A DNA stretch of 64,000 nt, from positions 248,001-312,000 of the forward strand of contig OZ257155.1 of assembly GCA_965279355.1 (NCBI GenBank), read 5' to 3'. The notes beneath the pieces are model-generated. The model was not told the DNA's origin. It saw nothing but the letters and a program-made list of their open reading frames with translations, and searched no databases. Positions 17,255-25,389 of the stretch are shown here, piece by piece; positions within the stretch are counted from its first letter, which is position 1, and every line of letters starts with the position of its first letter. Source of the DNA: G965279355 sp965279355 (GTDB taxonomy: Bacteria; Pseudomonadota; Alphaproteobacteria; CACIAM-22H2). The position numbers and the translations under genes are program-made.

Positions 17255-18739
17255 TCAGGAGACGGCGGAGACGCGGCCGACCATCGGAACGGCCGGCTTC
17301 GCCACGAGTTCGCTATACATATCGATATAGCGGCTGGCCGAACTCGCCCAGCTCAGGTCACGCTTCATCCCCTGGAGCTGGATGTGACGCCAGAACACCG
17401 GGCGCTGAAAGGCCTCTAGGGCCCGATGGACGGCTTCACGTAGACCTCCGGCATCGGCACTGTCGAACAGGAAGCCGGTAGCCGTCGCGTTGCGGATCGT
17501 TTCCGGCGTCGTGTCGATGATCGTGGCGGCGAGGCCGCCGGTGCGGCGCCCGATCGGCGGCGTGCCGTAGGCGCAGCCATACATGGCGCTGAGACCGCAT
17601 GGCTCGAACCGCGCCGGCGATAGCAGAATGTCGGCGCCGGCGAGAATGCGATGGGCAGCGGGCTCTTCGTAGCCGATGCGGATCGCGACCTGGCCCGGAT
17701 GCGCGGCGGCGAGCTTCAGGAACGCCTCTTCAAGGTGCCGGTCGCCGGCGCCGATCAGTACGAACTGACCGCCAGCCGCGATGATATCCGGCACCACATC
17801 GAGAACGACATTCGCCATCTTCTGTTCGGTCAGGCGACTGACCGACGCGAAGACCGGTGCATCAGCCGATGGATTCAGGCCGTATTCCGTCTGCAGCGCG
17901 CGCTTGCATTCAAGCTTGCCCGAGAGGTCGTCGACATGGAACGTCGCCGGGATGATCGGGTCGCGGGCCGGGTTCCAGATCTCGGTGTCGACACCGTTAA
18001 GGATGCCGACCAAATCTTTCTCCCGCACGCGGAGCGCGCCTTCGAGGCCGCAGCCATGCTCGGCGGTCAGGATTTCGCGGGCATAGCCCGGGCTGACGGT
18101 CGTCACGCGATCGGCGAAGCACACGCCGCCCTTGAGGAAGGAGAGTTTGCCGTAGAATTCGAGCCCGTCGGGCGAGAACAGGGAGCGGTCGATGTCGAGA
18201 CTGTTCATCGTCTCGGGCGGGAACAGGCCCTGGAAGGCGAGGTTGTGAATCGTAAACACGGTGCGCGGATCGTTCGCGCGGCGGAGCATCGCCGGGATCA
18301 GGCCGGTCGGCCAGTCATTGGCATGGACGATATCGGCACTCCAGCGCGGATCGCCGATGCCGGTCGCGACGGACACCGCGGCGCGGCAGAGCATGTTGAA
18401 GCGGCTGGCATTGTCCGGCCAGTCCACCGAGGTCTCGTCCTGATAGGGGCCGCCTTCGCGCTGATAGAAGCCGGGCGCATCCACGAGATAGACCGGAAGG
18501 CCGCTATCCGGCGTCTCGGCCAGAAGAAGACGGCCTTGTCGGCCGCGATCGAGCGGGGCAATAACCTTGACGCGCTTTGCAGCGGCTAGGGCGCTGGGAT
18601 AGGCCGGTGTGATGATGCGTACATCGACGCCAAGTTCCGCGAGCGCTCTGGGGAGAGACGCGCTGACATCGCCGAGGCCGCCAGTTTTGCTGAGAGGGAA
18701 TATCTCCGGTGTCGCGAAGAGAAGCCGCAGAGGACCCAT
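17255..18739 (-). CDS. glgA: Glycogen (starch) synthase
   Basis: GT5-family glycosyltransferase that adds glucose from ADP-glucose to alpha-1,4-glucan. Residues 16-25 read SKTGGLGDVS, the KxGGL ADP-glucose motif. Further family blocks are VHANDWPTGLIPAM, TIHNLAFQGLFP and, near the C-terminus, LLSPARFEPCGLSAMYG followed by PIGRRTGGLAATI. Length 494 is normal. No other glycogen gene (glgB, glgC, glgP, glgX) lies in the window, which is unusual because these genes generally cluster. Confidence 0.95.
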   Translation of the reverse strand: MGPLRLLFATPEIFPLSKTGGLGDVSASLPRALAELGVDVRIITPAYPSALAAAKRVKVIAPLDRGRQGRLLLAETPDSGLPVYLVDAPGFYQREGGPYQDETSVDWPDNASRFNMLCRAAVSVATGIGDPRWSADIVHANDWPTGLIPAMLRRANDPRTVFTIHNLAFQGLFPPETMNSLDIDRSLFSPDGLEFYGKLSFLKGGVCFADRVTTVSPGYAREILTAEHGCGLEGALRVREKDLVGILNGVDTEIWNPARDPIIPATFHVDDLSGKLECKRALQTEYGLNPSADAPVFASVSRLTEQKMANVVLDVVPDIIAAGGQFVLIGAGDRHLEEAFLKLAAAHPGQVAIRIGYEEPAAHRILAGADILLSPARFEPCGLSAMYGCAYGTPPIGRRTGGLAATIIDTTPETIRNATATGFLFDSADAGGLREAVHRALEAFQRPVFWRHIQLQGMKRDLSWASSASRYIDMYSELVAKPAVPMVGRVSAVS

Positions 18740-19097
18740 TCAGTCTGCCTCCAATTGCCATGTCCGGGGTGCGCCGGATCGTTTGACAGCCGGCAACCGA
18801 GTGAAATGTCAAAGACGTGTGGCGTTGAAATCCGTTGGACGCGGTATCAACCTCCGGCCCCAAAAAGAGTTCCAAGCGCGTCACGAGTTCGGTCGGAAAA
18901 AGTATTTGCTTAGATTTTGTCGACACCAAACCGTCATTTTTGCGGGATTCTGTCAGCTTTATGTCGTCGCTGACACAACGATGCCGCATCGGTTAAAGAT
19001 GGCTGGCGCCGCCGCGTCGCATTCTGGTCACTGACGGGACGTTGACGGCGGGGTTGCTTTAGGATCGCGTCACGCAGCGGGAACGAGGAACACGCCT
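18740..19097. other. 358-bp divergent intergenic region between glgA and the hydrolase operon
   Basis: No convincing gene was seen. The AT content rises around 18890-18965. An inverted repeat at 18951-18975 is listed separately. Promoters for both flanking units should lie here, but I could not place convincing -35/-10 pairs. Confidence 0.5.
18951..18975. promoter_or_regulatory. Inverted repeat TGTCAGC-N11-GCTGACA
   Basis: Seven-base perfect arms at 18951-18957 and 18969-18975 are separated by 11 bases. It sits between divergent genes, about 120 bp upstream of the hydrolase start. The spacing fits a dimeric regulator, but a chance repeat cannot be excluded. Confidence 0.25.
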
Positions 19098-19880
19098 TTG
19101 CCGAAAAGCATGATCAGGATCGCCGGGATCGATCTGGAATTGTTCGACGAGGGGCAGGGCGCGCCGCTCCTGCTGCTGCATGGCGGCAACGGTTTCGACC
19201 CAAAACATCCCTATGTGGACCTGCTGGCCGCACGTCACCGCGTGATCGCCCCGTCGCATCCGGGCTTCGGCAAGTCGAGCCTGCCGGACTGGCTGGATCA
19301 CATCGATGACATCGCGCATCTCTATCTGGAGCTGCTGGACCAGCTTGCACTGCCGAAGGTGGATCTGCTGGGTTTCTCGGTGGGCGGCTGGATTGCGGCT
19401 GAACTCGCGACGAAGATCCCGGAGCGGATCGGCAAGTTCGTGGCGGTCGGCCCAGTCGGGGTGAAGGTCGGTCCGGTCGACCGGCTGGATATCCCGGATA
19501 TGTTCGGTCTCCATCCGGAAGAGGTGCAGAAACTGCTCTGGCACGATCCGGAAAAGATGCGGTTCATTCCCGCCGATCATTCAGACGAAGAACTGGCGAT
19601 CGTGGTCCGCAATCGCGAGACCCTGGCGTTGCTGGTCTGGGAACCCTACATGCACAATCCAAAACTGAAGCACCGGCTGCATCGCCTCACGATGCCGGCG
19701 CTCTTCATGCGCGGCGCGAGCGATGGGCTGGTGTCGGCGGACTATCTTGAGGCTTACGCCAAACTGCTGCCGAACGCGCGCGTTCTCACCGTTCCCAAAG
19801 CCGGGCACTTGCCGCAGGTCGAACAGCCGGATGCATTCGTTGCTTCCGTTCTTGAGTTTCTGGGAGGGAGCGTCCGATGA
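19098..19880 (+). CDS. Alpha/beta hydrolase
   Basis: A 260-residue cytoplasmic hydrolase with oxyanion loop LLLHGGNGFDP, nucleophile elbow GFSVGGWIA (Ser), acid in RGASDGLV and the catalytic His in AGHLPQVEQPD. The start is a TTG at 19098, chosen because GAGGA lies eight bases upstream. An ATG at 19110 is the alternative. The stop overlaps the LLM-oxidoreductase start by four bases (ATGA), so the two are coupled. Such hydrolases often cleave C-C or ester bonds after an oxygenase has acted, which suits the LLM and Rieske genes that follow. Confidence 0.9.
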   Translation: MPKSMIRIAGIDLELFDEGQGAPLLLLHGGNGFDPKHPYVDLLAARHRVIAPSHPGFGKSSLPDWLDHIDDIAHLYLELLDQLALPKVDLLGFSVGGWIAAELATKIPERIGKFVAVGPVGVKVGPVDRLDIPDMFGLHPEEVQKLLWHDPEKMRFIPADHSDEELAIVVRNRETLALLVWEPYMHNPKLKHRLHRLTMPALFMRGASDGLVSADYLEAYAKLLPNARVLTVPKAGHLPQVEQPDAFVASVLEFLGGSVR

Positions 19881-21070
19881 GAGCCTGGCATTTCAGCGAG
19901 ACCGCTTATCCGTATCTCCCGCCCGTCGAGACCTATCCGTCGATCCGGGTCTCGCTGCCGAGCAAGCATTACGACCCGAAGAAGGGCGCCGAACTCTACG
20001 ACCGCTACATCAAGGAGTGGCAGATCGCGGAGGAGGAGGGCGTCGAGATCATGCTCAACGAGCATCATCAGACCGCCACCTGCGTCGATCCTGCCGCACC
20101 GCTGATGCTGGCGGCGCTGGCGCGCGTCACCAGCAAGTCGCGACTGCTGATCCTCGGCAACCCCATCGCCAACCGGCGCCAGCCGATCCGCGTCGCCGAG
20201 GAAATGGCGATGCTCGACGTCATGTCGCATGGACGGCTGGAAGCCGGCTTCGTACGCGGCGTGCCGTTCGAGATCGCGGCGGCGAACAGCAATCCGGTGC
20301 GCACCAATGAACGGCACTGGGAAGCACTCGACCTCATTGTGAAAGCATGGACCACGCATGACGGACCGTTCAGCCATGAAGGCCGGTTCTTCCATCACCG
20401 CAACGTCAATATCTGGCCGCGTCCGTATCAAAACCCGCACCCGCCCGTCTGGGTCAGCACGACCAGCGCCAGCGGCGCTTCGAAAGTCGGGTCGAAGGGC
20501 TACACATGCGCGACGTTCCTTACCGGGTTCGATGAAACGCGCAAGGTGTTCGAATCCTACCGGCGCGGCTGGCGCGCGGCCGGGCGCGGTAAGGATGTGC
20601 CGATCGACCGGCTGGCCTATGCGGCTCTGATCTATGTGGCGCCGACCGAAGCGAAGGCGCGCGAAGGGGCGGAGAAGCTGCTGTGGTACATCACCGCTAA
20701 CAAGGTCTCGCCGCAGTTCAGCAATCCGCCGGGATATATTGCGGCGGCCGCGAATGTCGCGATGATGCGCGGGGCTGTGCATCCGCTTGGTCTGTTCGCG
20801 CGCAATCCGACGGTCGACAATGCGATCGCCCAGGGCCTGATGATGGCGGGGACGCCGGATCAGGTCTTCAGTCAGATCAAGAAGATGTACGACCATGTCG
20901 GCGGGTTCGGTCAGCTGCTGATCATGGGGCAGGCGGGTTTTCTCGAGCATGACGATACTGTGCTGGGCATTCGCACCTTCGCCCGCGAAGTCTATCCGCG
21001 CCTCAAGGATGCCTATCCCGACGCCTCGACCTCCGGCTTCGACAGCGAGCACACGGCCGCCGCGCAGTAG
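19877..21070 (+). CDS. LLM-class flavin-dependent oxidoreductase (luciferase-like)
   Basis: A 397-residue bacterial-luciferase-fold enzyme using reduced flavin. Recognisable blocks are EEGVEIMLNEHHQTATCVDP near the N-terminus, LILGNPIANRRQPIRVAEE, MLDVMSHGRLEAGFVRG and, late, LMMAGTPDQVFSQIKKM. Enzymes of this class oxygenate organic substrates such as ketones, sulfonates or chelators. The substrate cannot be read from the sequence. It is coupled to the upstream hydrolase by overlap and lies 86 bp before the Rieske oxygenase gene. Confidence 0.92.
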   Translation: MRAWHFSETAYPYLPPVETYPSIRVSLPSKHYDPKKGAELYDRYIKEWQIAEEEGVEIMLNEHHQTATCVDPAAPLMLAALARVTSKSRLLILGNPIANRRQPIRVAEEMAMLDVMSHGRLEAGFVRGVPFEIAAANSNPVRTNERHWEALDLIVKAWTTHDGPFSHEGRFFHHRNVNIWPRPYQNPHPPVWVSTTSASGASKVGSKGYTCATFLTGFDETRKVFESYRRGWRAAGRGKDVPIDRLAYAALIYVAPTEAKAREGAEKLLWYITANKVSPQFSNPPGYIAAAANVAMMRGAVHPLGLFARNPTVDNAIAQGLMMAGTPDQVFSQIKKMYDHVGGFGQLLIMGQAGFLEHDDTVLGIRTFAREVYPRLKDAYPDASTSGFDSEHTAAAQ

Positions 21071-21156
21071 CCAACAGGGCCGGCGGAAGTTAAAATAGGC
21101 CCGGCAACAAGACGCTGGGCGGCAGCGTATCGCCTGGATTAAAGGGAGCGAACGCC

Positions 21157-22212
21157 ATGGATGGTGGTGGATTCATCCGGAACCATTGGTACGTAGCGGC
21201 GACATCGGCGGAAGTCACCGCGGGCAAGCCTTTTGCCCGAATGCTTCTGAATGAACCGGTGGTGTTGTTCCGCCGTCGTGACGGCAGCGTCGCGATGCTG
21301 GAAGACCGCTGCCCGCACCGCAAGGCGCCGTTGTCGCTGGGCGAGGTCATTGGCGATGAAATCCAGTGCGGCTATCACGGTGTGCGGCTCGATGGGAACG
21401 GCACCTGCACGGCAATCCCCAGCCAACGTGACGCACCGATCCCACGCAATTTCTGCGCCCGCAGTTATCCCGTGGTCGAGCAGCATGCGCTGATCTTTGT
21501 GTGGATGGGCGATCCGGCGAAAGCCGATCCGGCGCTGTTGCCGGACTGGATGACAGAGACGAACACCAAGCCCGGCTGGACGGCGGTCCACGGCTATCAT
21601 TACGTCAAAGGCAACTACCAGCTTGTTGCCGACAATCTTCTCGATCTCACGCATGTTACCTATACGCACAAGACAACGCTCGCCGGTCCCGGTATCGATG
21701 AGACGCCTATGGATGTCTGGGTTGAAGGCGACATCGTCCGCACGCAGCGTGTGATCCGCAATGTCGATCCGGCGCCGATCCACCGGGCCATCAAAGGTTT
21801 TGCCGGCAAGATCGACCGATGGCAGATCTCCGAGTTCAGGCCGCCAAGTTCCATTCTGGTGACGCTCTCTGCGGAAGAGGCGGGGAAGTGGGAGCAGATG
21901 GAATCTCCGACCCATCTCGTCATTGACAGCGTGACGCCAGAGACCGAAACAACGTCGCACTATTTCTGGTCGGTCAGTCGCTGCTTTGCGATCGACAATG
22001 AGGAGCTCTCCCGGAAGTTTCTGGAGATCACCCGCACAGCTTTCGACGAGGACGTGGCGATCATTGAGGCGCAGCAGAAACGCATCACCAGCGACCGGTC
22101 GAAGCGGCCTCTGGTCAGCTTCCTGGGCGACAAGGCCGGCGCGGCGGCGCGCCGGATCGTTTCGCGCAAGCTGGATGAAGAACAGGCCGCCTCAAAGCAG
22201 GCCGCTGAGTAG
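21157..22212 (+). CDS. Rieske [2Fe-2S] aromatic-ring-hydroxylating oxygenase subunit (VanA/phthalate type)
   Basis: A 351-residue terminal oxygenase. The N-terminal Rieske domain has both halves of the cluster motif: DRCPHRKAPLS (C-x-H) and QCGYHGVRLDGNG (C-x2-H). The catalytic domain shows the non-heme iron ligands in ADNLLDLTHVTYTH. Size and order match the class IA oxygenases that demethylate or hydroxylate vanillate or phthalate-like acids. A reductase partner is needed, and none is seen nearby. The gene converges with the ATPase gene, with 3 bp between their stops. Confidence 0.92.
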   Translation: MDGGGFIRNHWYVAATSAEVTAGKPFARMLLNEPVVLFRRRDGSVAMLEDRCPHRKAPLSLGEVIGDEIQCGYHGVRLDGNGTCTAIPSQRDAPIPRNFCARSYPVVEQHALIFVWMGDPAKADPALLPDWMTETNTKPGWTAVHGYHYVKGNYQLVADNLLDLTHVTYTHKTTLAGPGIDETPMDVWVEGDIVRTQRVIRNVDPAPIHRAIKGFAGKIDRWQISEFRPPSSILVTLSAEEAGKWEQMESPTHLVIDSVTPETETTSHYFWSVSRCFAIDNEELSRKFLEITRTAFDEDVAIIEAQQKRITSDRSKRPLVSFLGDKAGAAARRIVSRKLDEEQAASKQAAE

Positions 22213-22215
22213 GCG

Positions 22216-23070
22216 CTATTCGATCCGTTTGCCGGAGCGGCCGGCGAGATCCTGGATGAATTGCCATGCGACGCGGCCGGACCGGCTGCCGCGCGTCACC
22301 GACCATTCATTGGCTTGGGCTTCGAGCTGCTCGCGCGAAATGTCGATGCCATAGCGACGGGCATACCCCTCGATGATCGAGAAATATGTGTCCTGGTCGA
22401 CATTGTGGAAACCAAGCCAGATGCCGAACCGGTCGGAGAGGGAGACCTTCTCCTCCACCGCCTCGTTGGGATTTATGGCGGTCGAGCGCTCGTTCTCGAT
22501 CATGTCGCGCGCCATCAGGTGACGGCGGTTTGAGGTCGCGTATAGCACGACATTGGCCGGACGACCTTCGACACCGCCGTCGAGCACCGCCTTCAGCGAT
22601 TTGTAGGACGCATCCTGACCGTCGAACGACAGATCGTCGCAAAACAGGATGAAGTGACGCGGTGAGCCGGCTAGATCTTTGAGAAGGCGCGGCAGGGTCT
22701 GCACGTCCTCGCGATGAATTTCCACCAGCGCCAGCGATTTCGGTAGCTCGGCGTTGACCGTTGCATGGATGGCCTTGACCAGCGAGCTCTTGCCGGTGCC
22801 GCGCGCACCCCAGAGGAGCGCGTTATTGGCGGGCAGGCCCTTGGCGAAGCGGCGGGTGTTATCGAGCAGGATTTCCCGCTGACGCTCGATGCCTTTCAGC
22901 AGGTTGAGGTCCACGCGGCTGATCTTCAGGACCGGATCAAGGACGCCGTGTTCGTGCCAGACGAAGGCATCCGCCGCCATCAGGTCGACGGGCGCCGCAG
23001 GCTTGGGGGCGAGCCGGTCTAGGGCGTCGGCAACCCGGGCAAGGAGGATTTCGAGGCGGGAGGCATCCAT
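22216..23070 (-). CDS. AAA+ ATPase, DUF815 family
   Basis: A 284-residue cytoplasmic P-loop ATPase: Walker A in WGARGTGKSSLVKA (about residue 89), Walker B in FILFCDDLSF, and a sensor region ending in VVLYATSNRRHLM. The family (COG2607) is widespread, uncharacterised, and in alphaproteobacteria typically sits beside yajC-secDF, as here, divergent from yajC. Its C-terminal helical part (WSVTRGSRSGRVAWQFIQDL) matches the family. Substrate or client unknown. Confidence 0.92.
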   Translation of the reverse strand: MDASRLEILLARVADALDRLAPKPAAPVDLMAADAFVWHEHGVLDPVLKISRVDLNLLKGIERQREILLDNTRRFAKGLPANNALLWGARGTGKSSLVKAIHATVNAELPKSLALVEIHREDVQTLPRLLKDLAGSPRHFILFCDDLSFDGQDASYKSLKAVLDGGVEGRPANVVLYATSNRRHLMARDMIENERSTAINPNEAVEEKVSLSDRFGIWLGFHNVDQDTYFSIIEGYARRYGIDISREQLEAQANEWSVTRGSRSGRVAWQFIQDLAGRSGKRIE

Positions 23071-23151
23071 GGCGGCGGCAACCTAGAGGAGGGGCGGTTC
23101 TGCGTCAATTTTCCGGTGTTTAGCAGGTGTTTAGCCCCCCTTTGGGGCACG

Positions 23152-23179
23152 TTGCAATTCCGGGGCGCGTCGCTATAGT
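23152..23179 (+). promoter_or_regulatory. Probable sigma-70 promoter of yajC-secD-secF
   Basis: -35 TTGCAA at 23152-23157 and -10 TATAGT at 23174-23179 with a 16-bp spacer. It lies 39 bp upstream of the yajC ATG, in the divergent gap with the ATPase gene. An AAGGAG ribosome-binding site follows at 23205-23210. Confidence 0.6.
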
Positions 23180-23217
23180 CCGCCCGCCTGCAAACCCGCC
23201 CGTTAAGGAGTGATTCG

Positions 23218-23772
23218 ATGTTCAGTTCGCCAGCTTATGCCCAATCTGCCGGTGGTGGTGCAGGCGGGTTCGATATTATGGCGCTGCTGCCGCTCGTTCT
23301 GATTTTTGTCGTCTTCTACTTCCTGATCATCCGACCGCAGCAGAAAAAGGTCAAAGAGCACAAGTCCATGGTCGAGGCGCTACGCCGAGGCGACCGCGTG
23401 GTCACGACGGGTGGTATCGTCGGCACCGTTGCCAAGGTCACCGGCGACCGTGAGATCATTCTGGAGATTGCCGAAGGCGTGCGCGTTCGCGCGATGCGCG
23501 GGATGATTGCCGAAGTCATGGCCCGCACCGAGCCGGCGTCCGGCGACAGTGACAAGAAAGATCGGGCTCCGAAGGTCGAATCCGAAGAGTCGTTCTACAA
23601 AGTCCTGGCTGTCGGCCGTGACGCCGATGCGACCGCGATCGAAGCGGCCTATGCGCAGAAGTCCAGCGAGGCTGGTGCGGCCGAAGCGTACGAGACGCTC
23701 AAGGATCCGACCAAGCGGAAGCTCTACGATAAACTCGGCCACGACGAATATCTGTCGTTGACCCAGGGCTGA
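23218..23772 (+). CDS. yajC: Sec translocon accessory protein YajC with a C-terminal J-like domain
   Basis: Residues 1-102 are a normal YajC: one membrane segment (about 20-38, IMALLPLVLIFVVFYFL), then the RPQQKK motif and the small basic beta domain (RRGDRVVTTGGIVGTV). YajC joins SecDF at the SecYEG translocon. Instead of ending near 110, the protein continues through a charged linker (103-122) into residues 125-180, which align with DnaJ helices: FYKVLAVGRDAD (helix I), AIEAAYAQKSS (helix II), AAEAYETLKDPTKRKLYD (helices III-IV) and KLGHDEYL. The HPD loop needed to stimulate Hsp70 is missing. A protein-contact role for this tail is inference. Confidence 0.92.
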   Translation: MFSSPAYAQSAGGGAGGFDIMALLPLVLIFVVFYFLIIRPQQKKVKEHKSMVEALRRGDRVVTTGGIVGTVAKVTGDREIILEIAEGVRVRAMRGMIAEVMARTEPASGDSDKKDRAPKVESEESFYKVLAVGRDADATAIEAAYAQKSSEAGAAEAYETLKDPTKRKLYDKLGHDEYLSLTQG

Positions 23773-23798
23773 ACGGCCCCTAGCCGGAGAACCGCGCC

Positions 23799-25379
23799 AT
23801 GATGGGCGTGACCCAATGGAAGGTCTGGTTGTGCACGATTCTGTGCGCCATCGGCCTTGTCTATGCGATTCCGAGCCTCGTTCCGTCGGAGCGTCTGGCC
23901 GCGTTGCCGAACTGGGTGCCGCACAAGCAGGTCAGTCTTGGGCTCGACCTGCAGGGCGGTTCTCATCTTCTGCTGGAAGTCGACGTCGCCGCTGTTATGC
24001 GGGAGCGGCTGAACAACCTGATCGACGGCGTGCGCGTGTCGATGCGCACGCAGCGCATCCCGGTGACGAATCTCGCGCTGGACGGCAATCAGGGTATTTT
24101 CTTTCGCATTCCCAATGCCGCCGATGTCGAGCGAGCGCGTACGGTGGTTCGTGAACTCGAGCCGAACGCGCAGATCACGACCCAATCGGATGGTACGATC
24201 GCCGTTCGTTTCGAGCAGCGGGAAATCCTGGAACTCAACCGACGCACCCTGAGCCAGTCGGTTGAAATCGTCCGCCGCCGTATCGACGAACTCGGAACGA
24301 AGGATCCGACCATCCAGGCGCAGGGTCAGGACCGGGTCCTCGTTCAGTTGCCCGGTGTGCGTGAGCCCGAGCGCATCAAGGAACTGCTCGGCAAGACGGC
24401 CAAGCTGAGTTTCCATCTTCTCGATATGAATGCCGGCGAGGCCGTCATCGGCCGCGCGCCGCCCGGCAGTGAAGTCGTGCCCGCCGATAAGGAAATCGGC
24501 CCCGACGGCAAACCGCGCCTGTATGTCATCCAGCGGCGCATTGCCGTTGCCGGCGAGCGCCTGACCGATGCGCAGGCCGGCACCAATTCCCAAACAGGCG
24601 AATGGGTCGTGAATTTCAAGTTCGACGGCGTTGGGGCGCGCCAGTTCGGCGATGTCACGCGCCAGAACGTCGGCCGTCCGTTTGCCGTCGTGCTCGACAA
24701 TAAGGTCATCACCGCGCCCGTGATCCGGGAGCCGATCCTGGGCGGCACCGGGCAGATTTCGGGTAGCTTCAACGCACAATCGGCCAGCGATCTTGCGGTT
24801 CTGCTCCGTGCCGGCGCGCTGCCGGCGCCGCTGACCGTGCTCGAGGAGCGCACGGTCGGACCCGATCTCGGCTCCGACTCAATCCGCGCCGGTACGATTG
24901 CCTGTCTCATCGGTTATGCGCTGATCGTTGTGCTGATGCTGGTCGGCTATGGCCTCTTCGGTATCGTTGCCAATATTGCACTCCTGCTGAACCTCGCCTT
25001 TACCCTGTCCATCATGTCGGCGATCGGTGCCACACTGACCTTGCCTGGTATCGCCGGTATGGTGCTTGGTCTTGCGATGGCGGTCGATGCAAACGTTCTG
25101 ATCTATGAACGCATGCGCGAGGAAATGGATGCCGGACGCTCTCCGTTCCCGGCGGTGGATGCCGCGTTTCAGCGGGCGTTTGGGACCATCATCGATTCCA
25201 ACCTGACGACGCTGATCGCTGCCATGCTGCTTTATGTGTTCGGCTCCGGTCCGGTGCGCGGGTTCGCCGTTACGCTGTCGATCGGCATCGCCTGCTCGAT
25301 GTTTACTGCGGTGACGGTAACCAAGATGCTGATCGTCGGCTGGCTGAACTGGCGCCGCCCCAAGACGCTGCCGTTGTAA
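23799..25379 (+). CDS. secD: Protein translocase subunit SecD
   Basis: A 526-residue inner-membrane protein. An N-terminal membrane segment is followed by LGLDLQGGSHLLLEVD, the SecD signature, then a large periplasmic region with a conserved base (LNRRTLSQSVEIVRRRIDELG), the head domain, and a C-terminal block of five membrane segments including MAVDANVLIYERMREE. SecDF uses the proton gradient to pull preproteins out of SecYEG. It lies 26 bp after yajC and 10 bp before secF, in a clear operon. Confidence 0.97.
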   Translation: MMGVTQWKVWLCTILCAIGLVYAIPSLVPSERLAALPNWVPHKQVSLGLDLQGGSHLLLEVDVAAVMRERLNNLIDGVRVSMRTQRIPVTNLALDGNQGIFFRIPNAADVERARTVVRELEPNAQITTQSDGTIAVRFEQREILELNRRTLSQSVEIVRRRIDELGTKDPTIQAQGQDRVLVQLPGVREPERIKELLGKTAKLSFHLLDMNAGEAVIGRAPPGSEVVPADKEIGPDGKPRLYVIQRRIAVAGERLTDAQAGTNSQTGEWVVNFKFDGVGARQFGDVTRQNVGRPFAVVLDNKVITAPVIREPILGGTGQISGSFNAQSASDLAVLLRAGALPAPLTVLEERTVGPDLGSDSIRAGTIACLIGYALIVVLMLVGYGLFGIVANIALLLNLAFTLSIMSAIGATLTLPGIAGMVLGLAMAVDANVLIYERMREEMDAGRSPFPAVDAAFQRAFGTIIDSNLTTLIAAMLLYVFGSGPVRGFAVTLSIGIACSMFTAVTVTKMLIVGWLNWRRPKTLPL

Positions 25380-25389
25380 GGATCGTTCG

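Noticed and set aside
17651..18589. 312-codon plus-strand frame inside glgA
   Set aside because: Antisense shadow of glgA; Asp/Arg/Ala-rich without a domain.
19754..21052. 432-codon minus-strand frame opposite the LLM oxidoreductase
   Set aside because: Antisense to a clear flavoprotein gene; no domain features.
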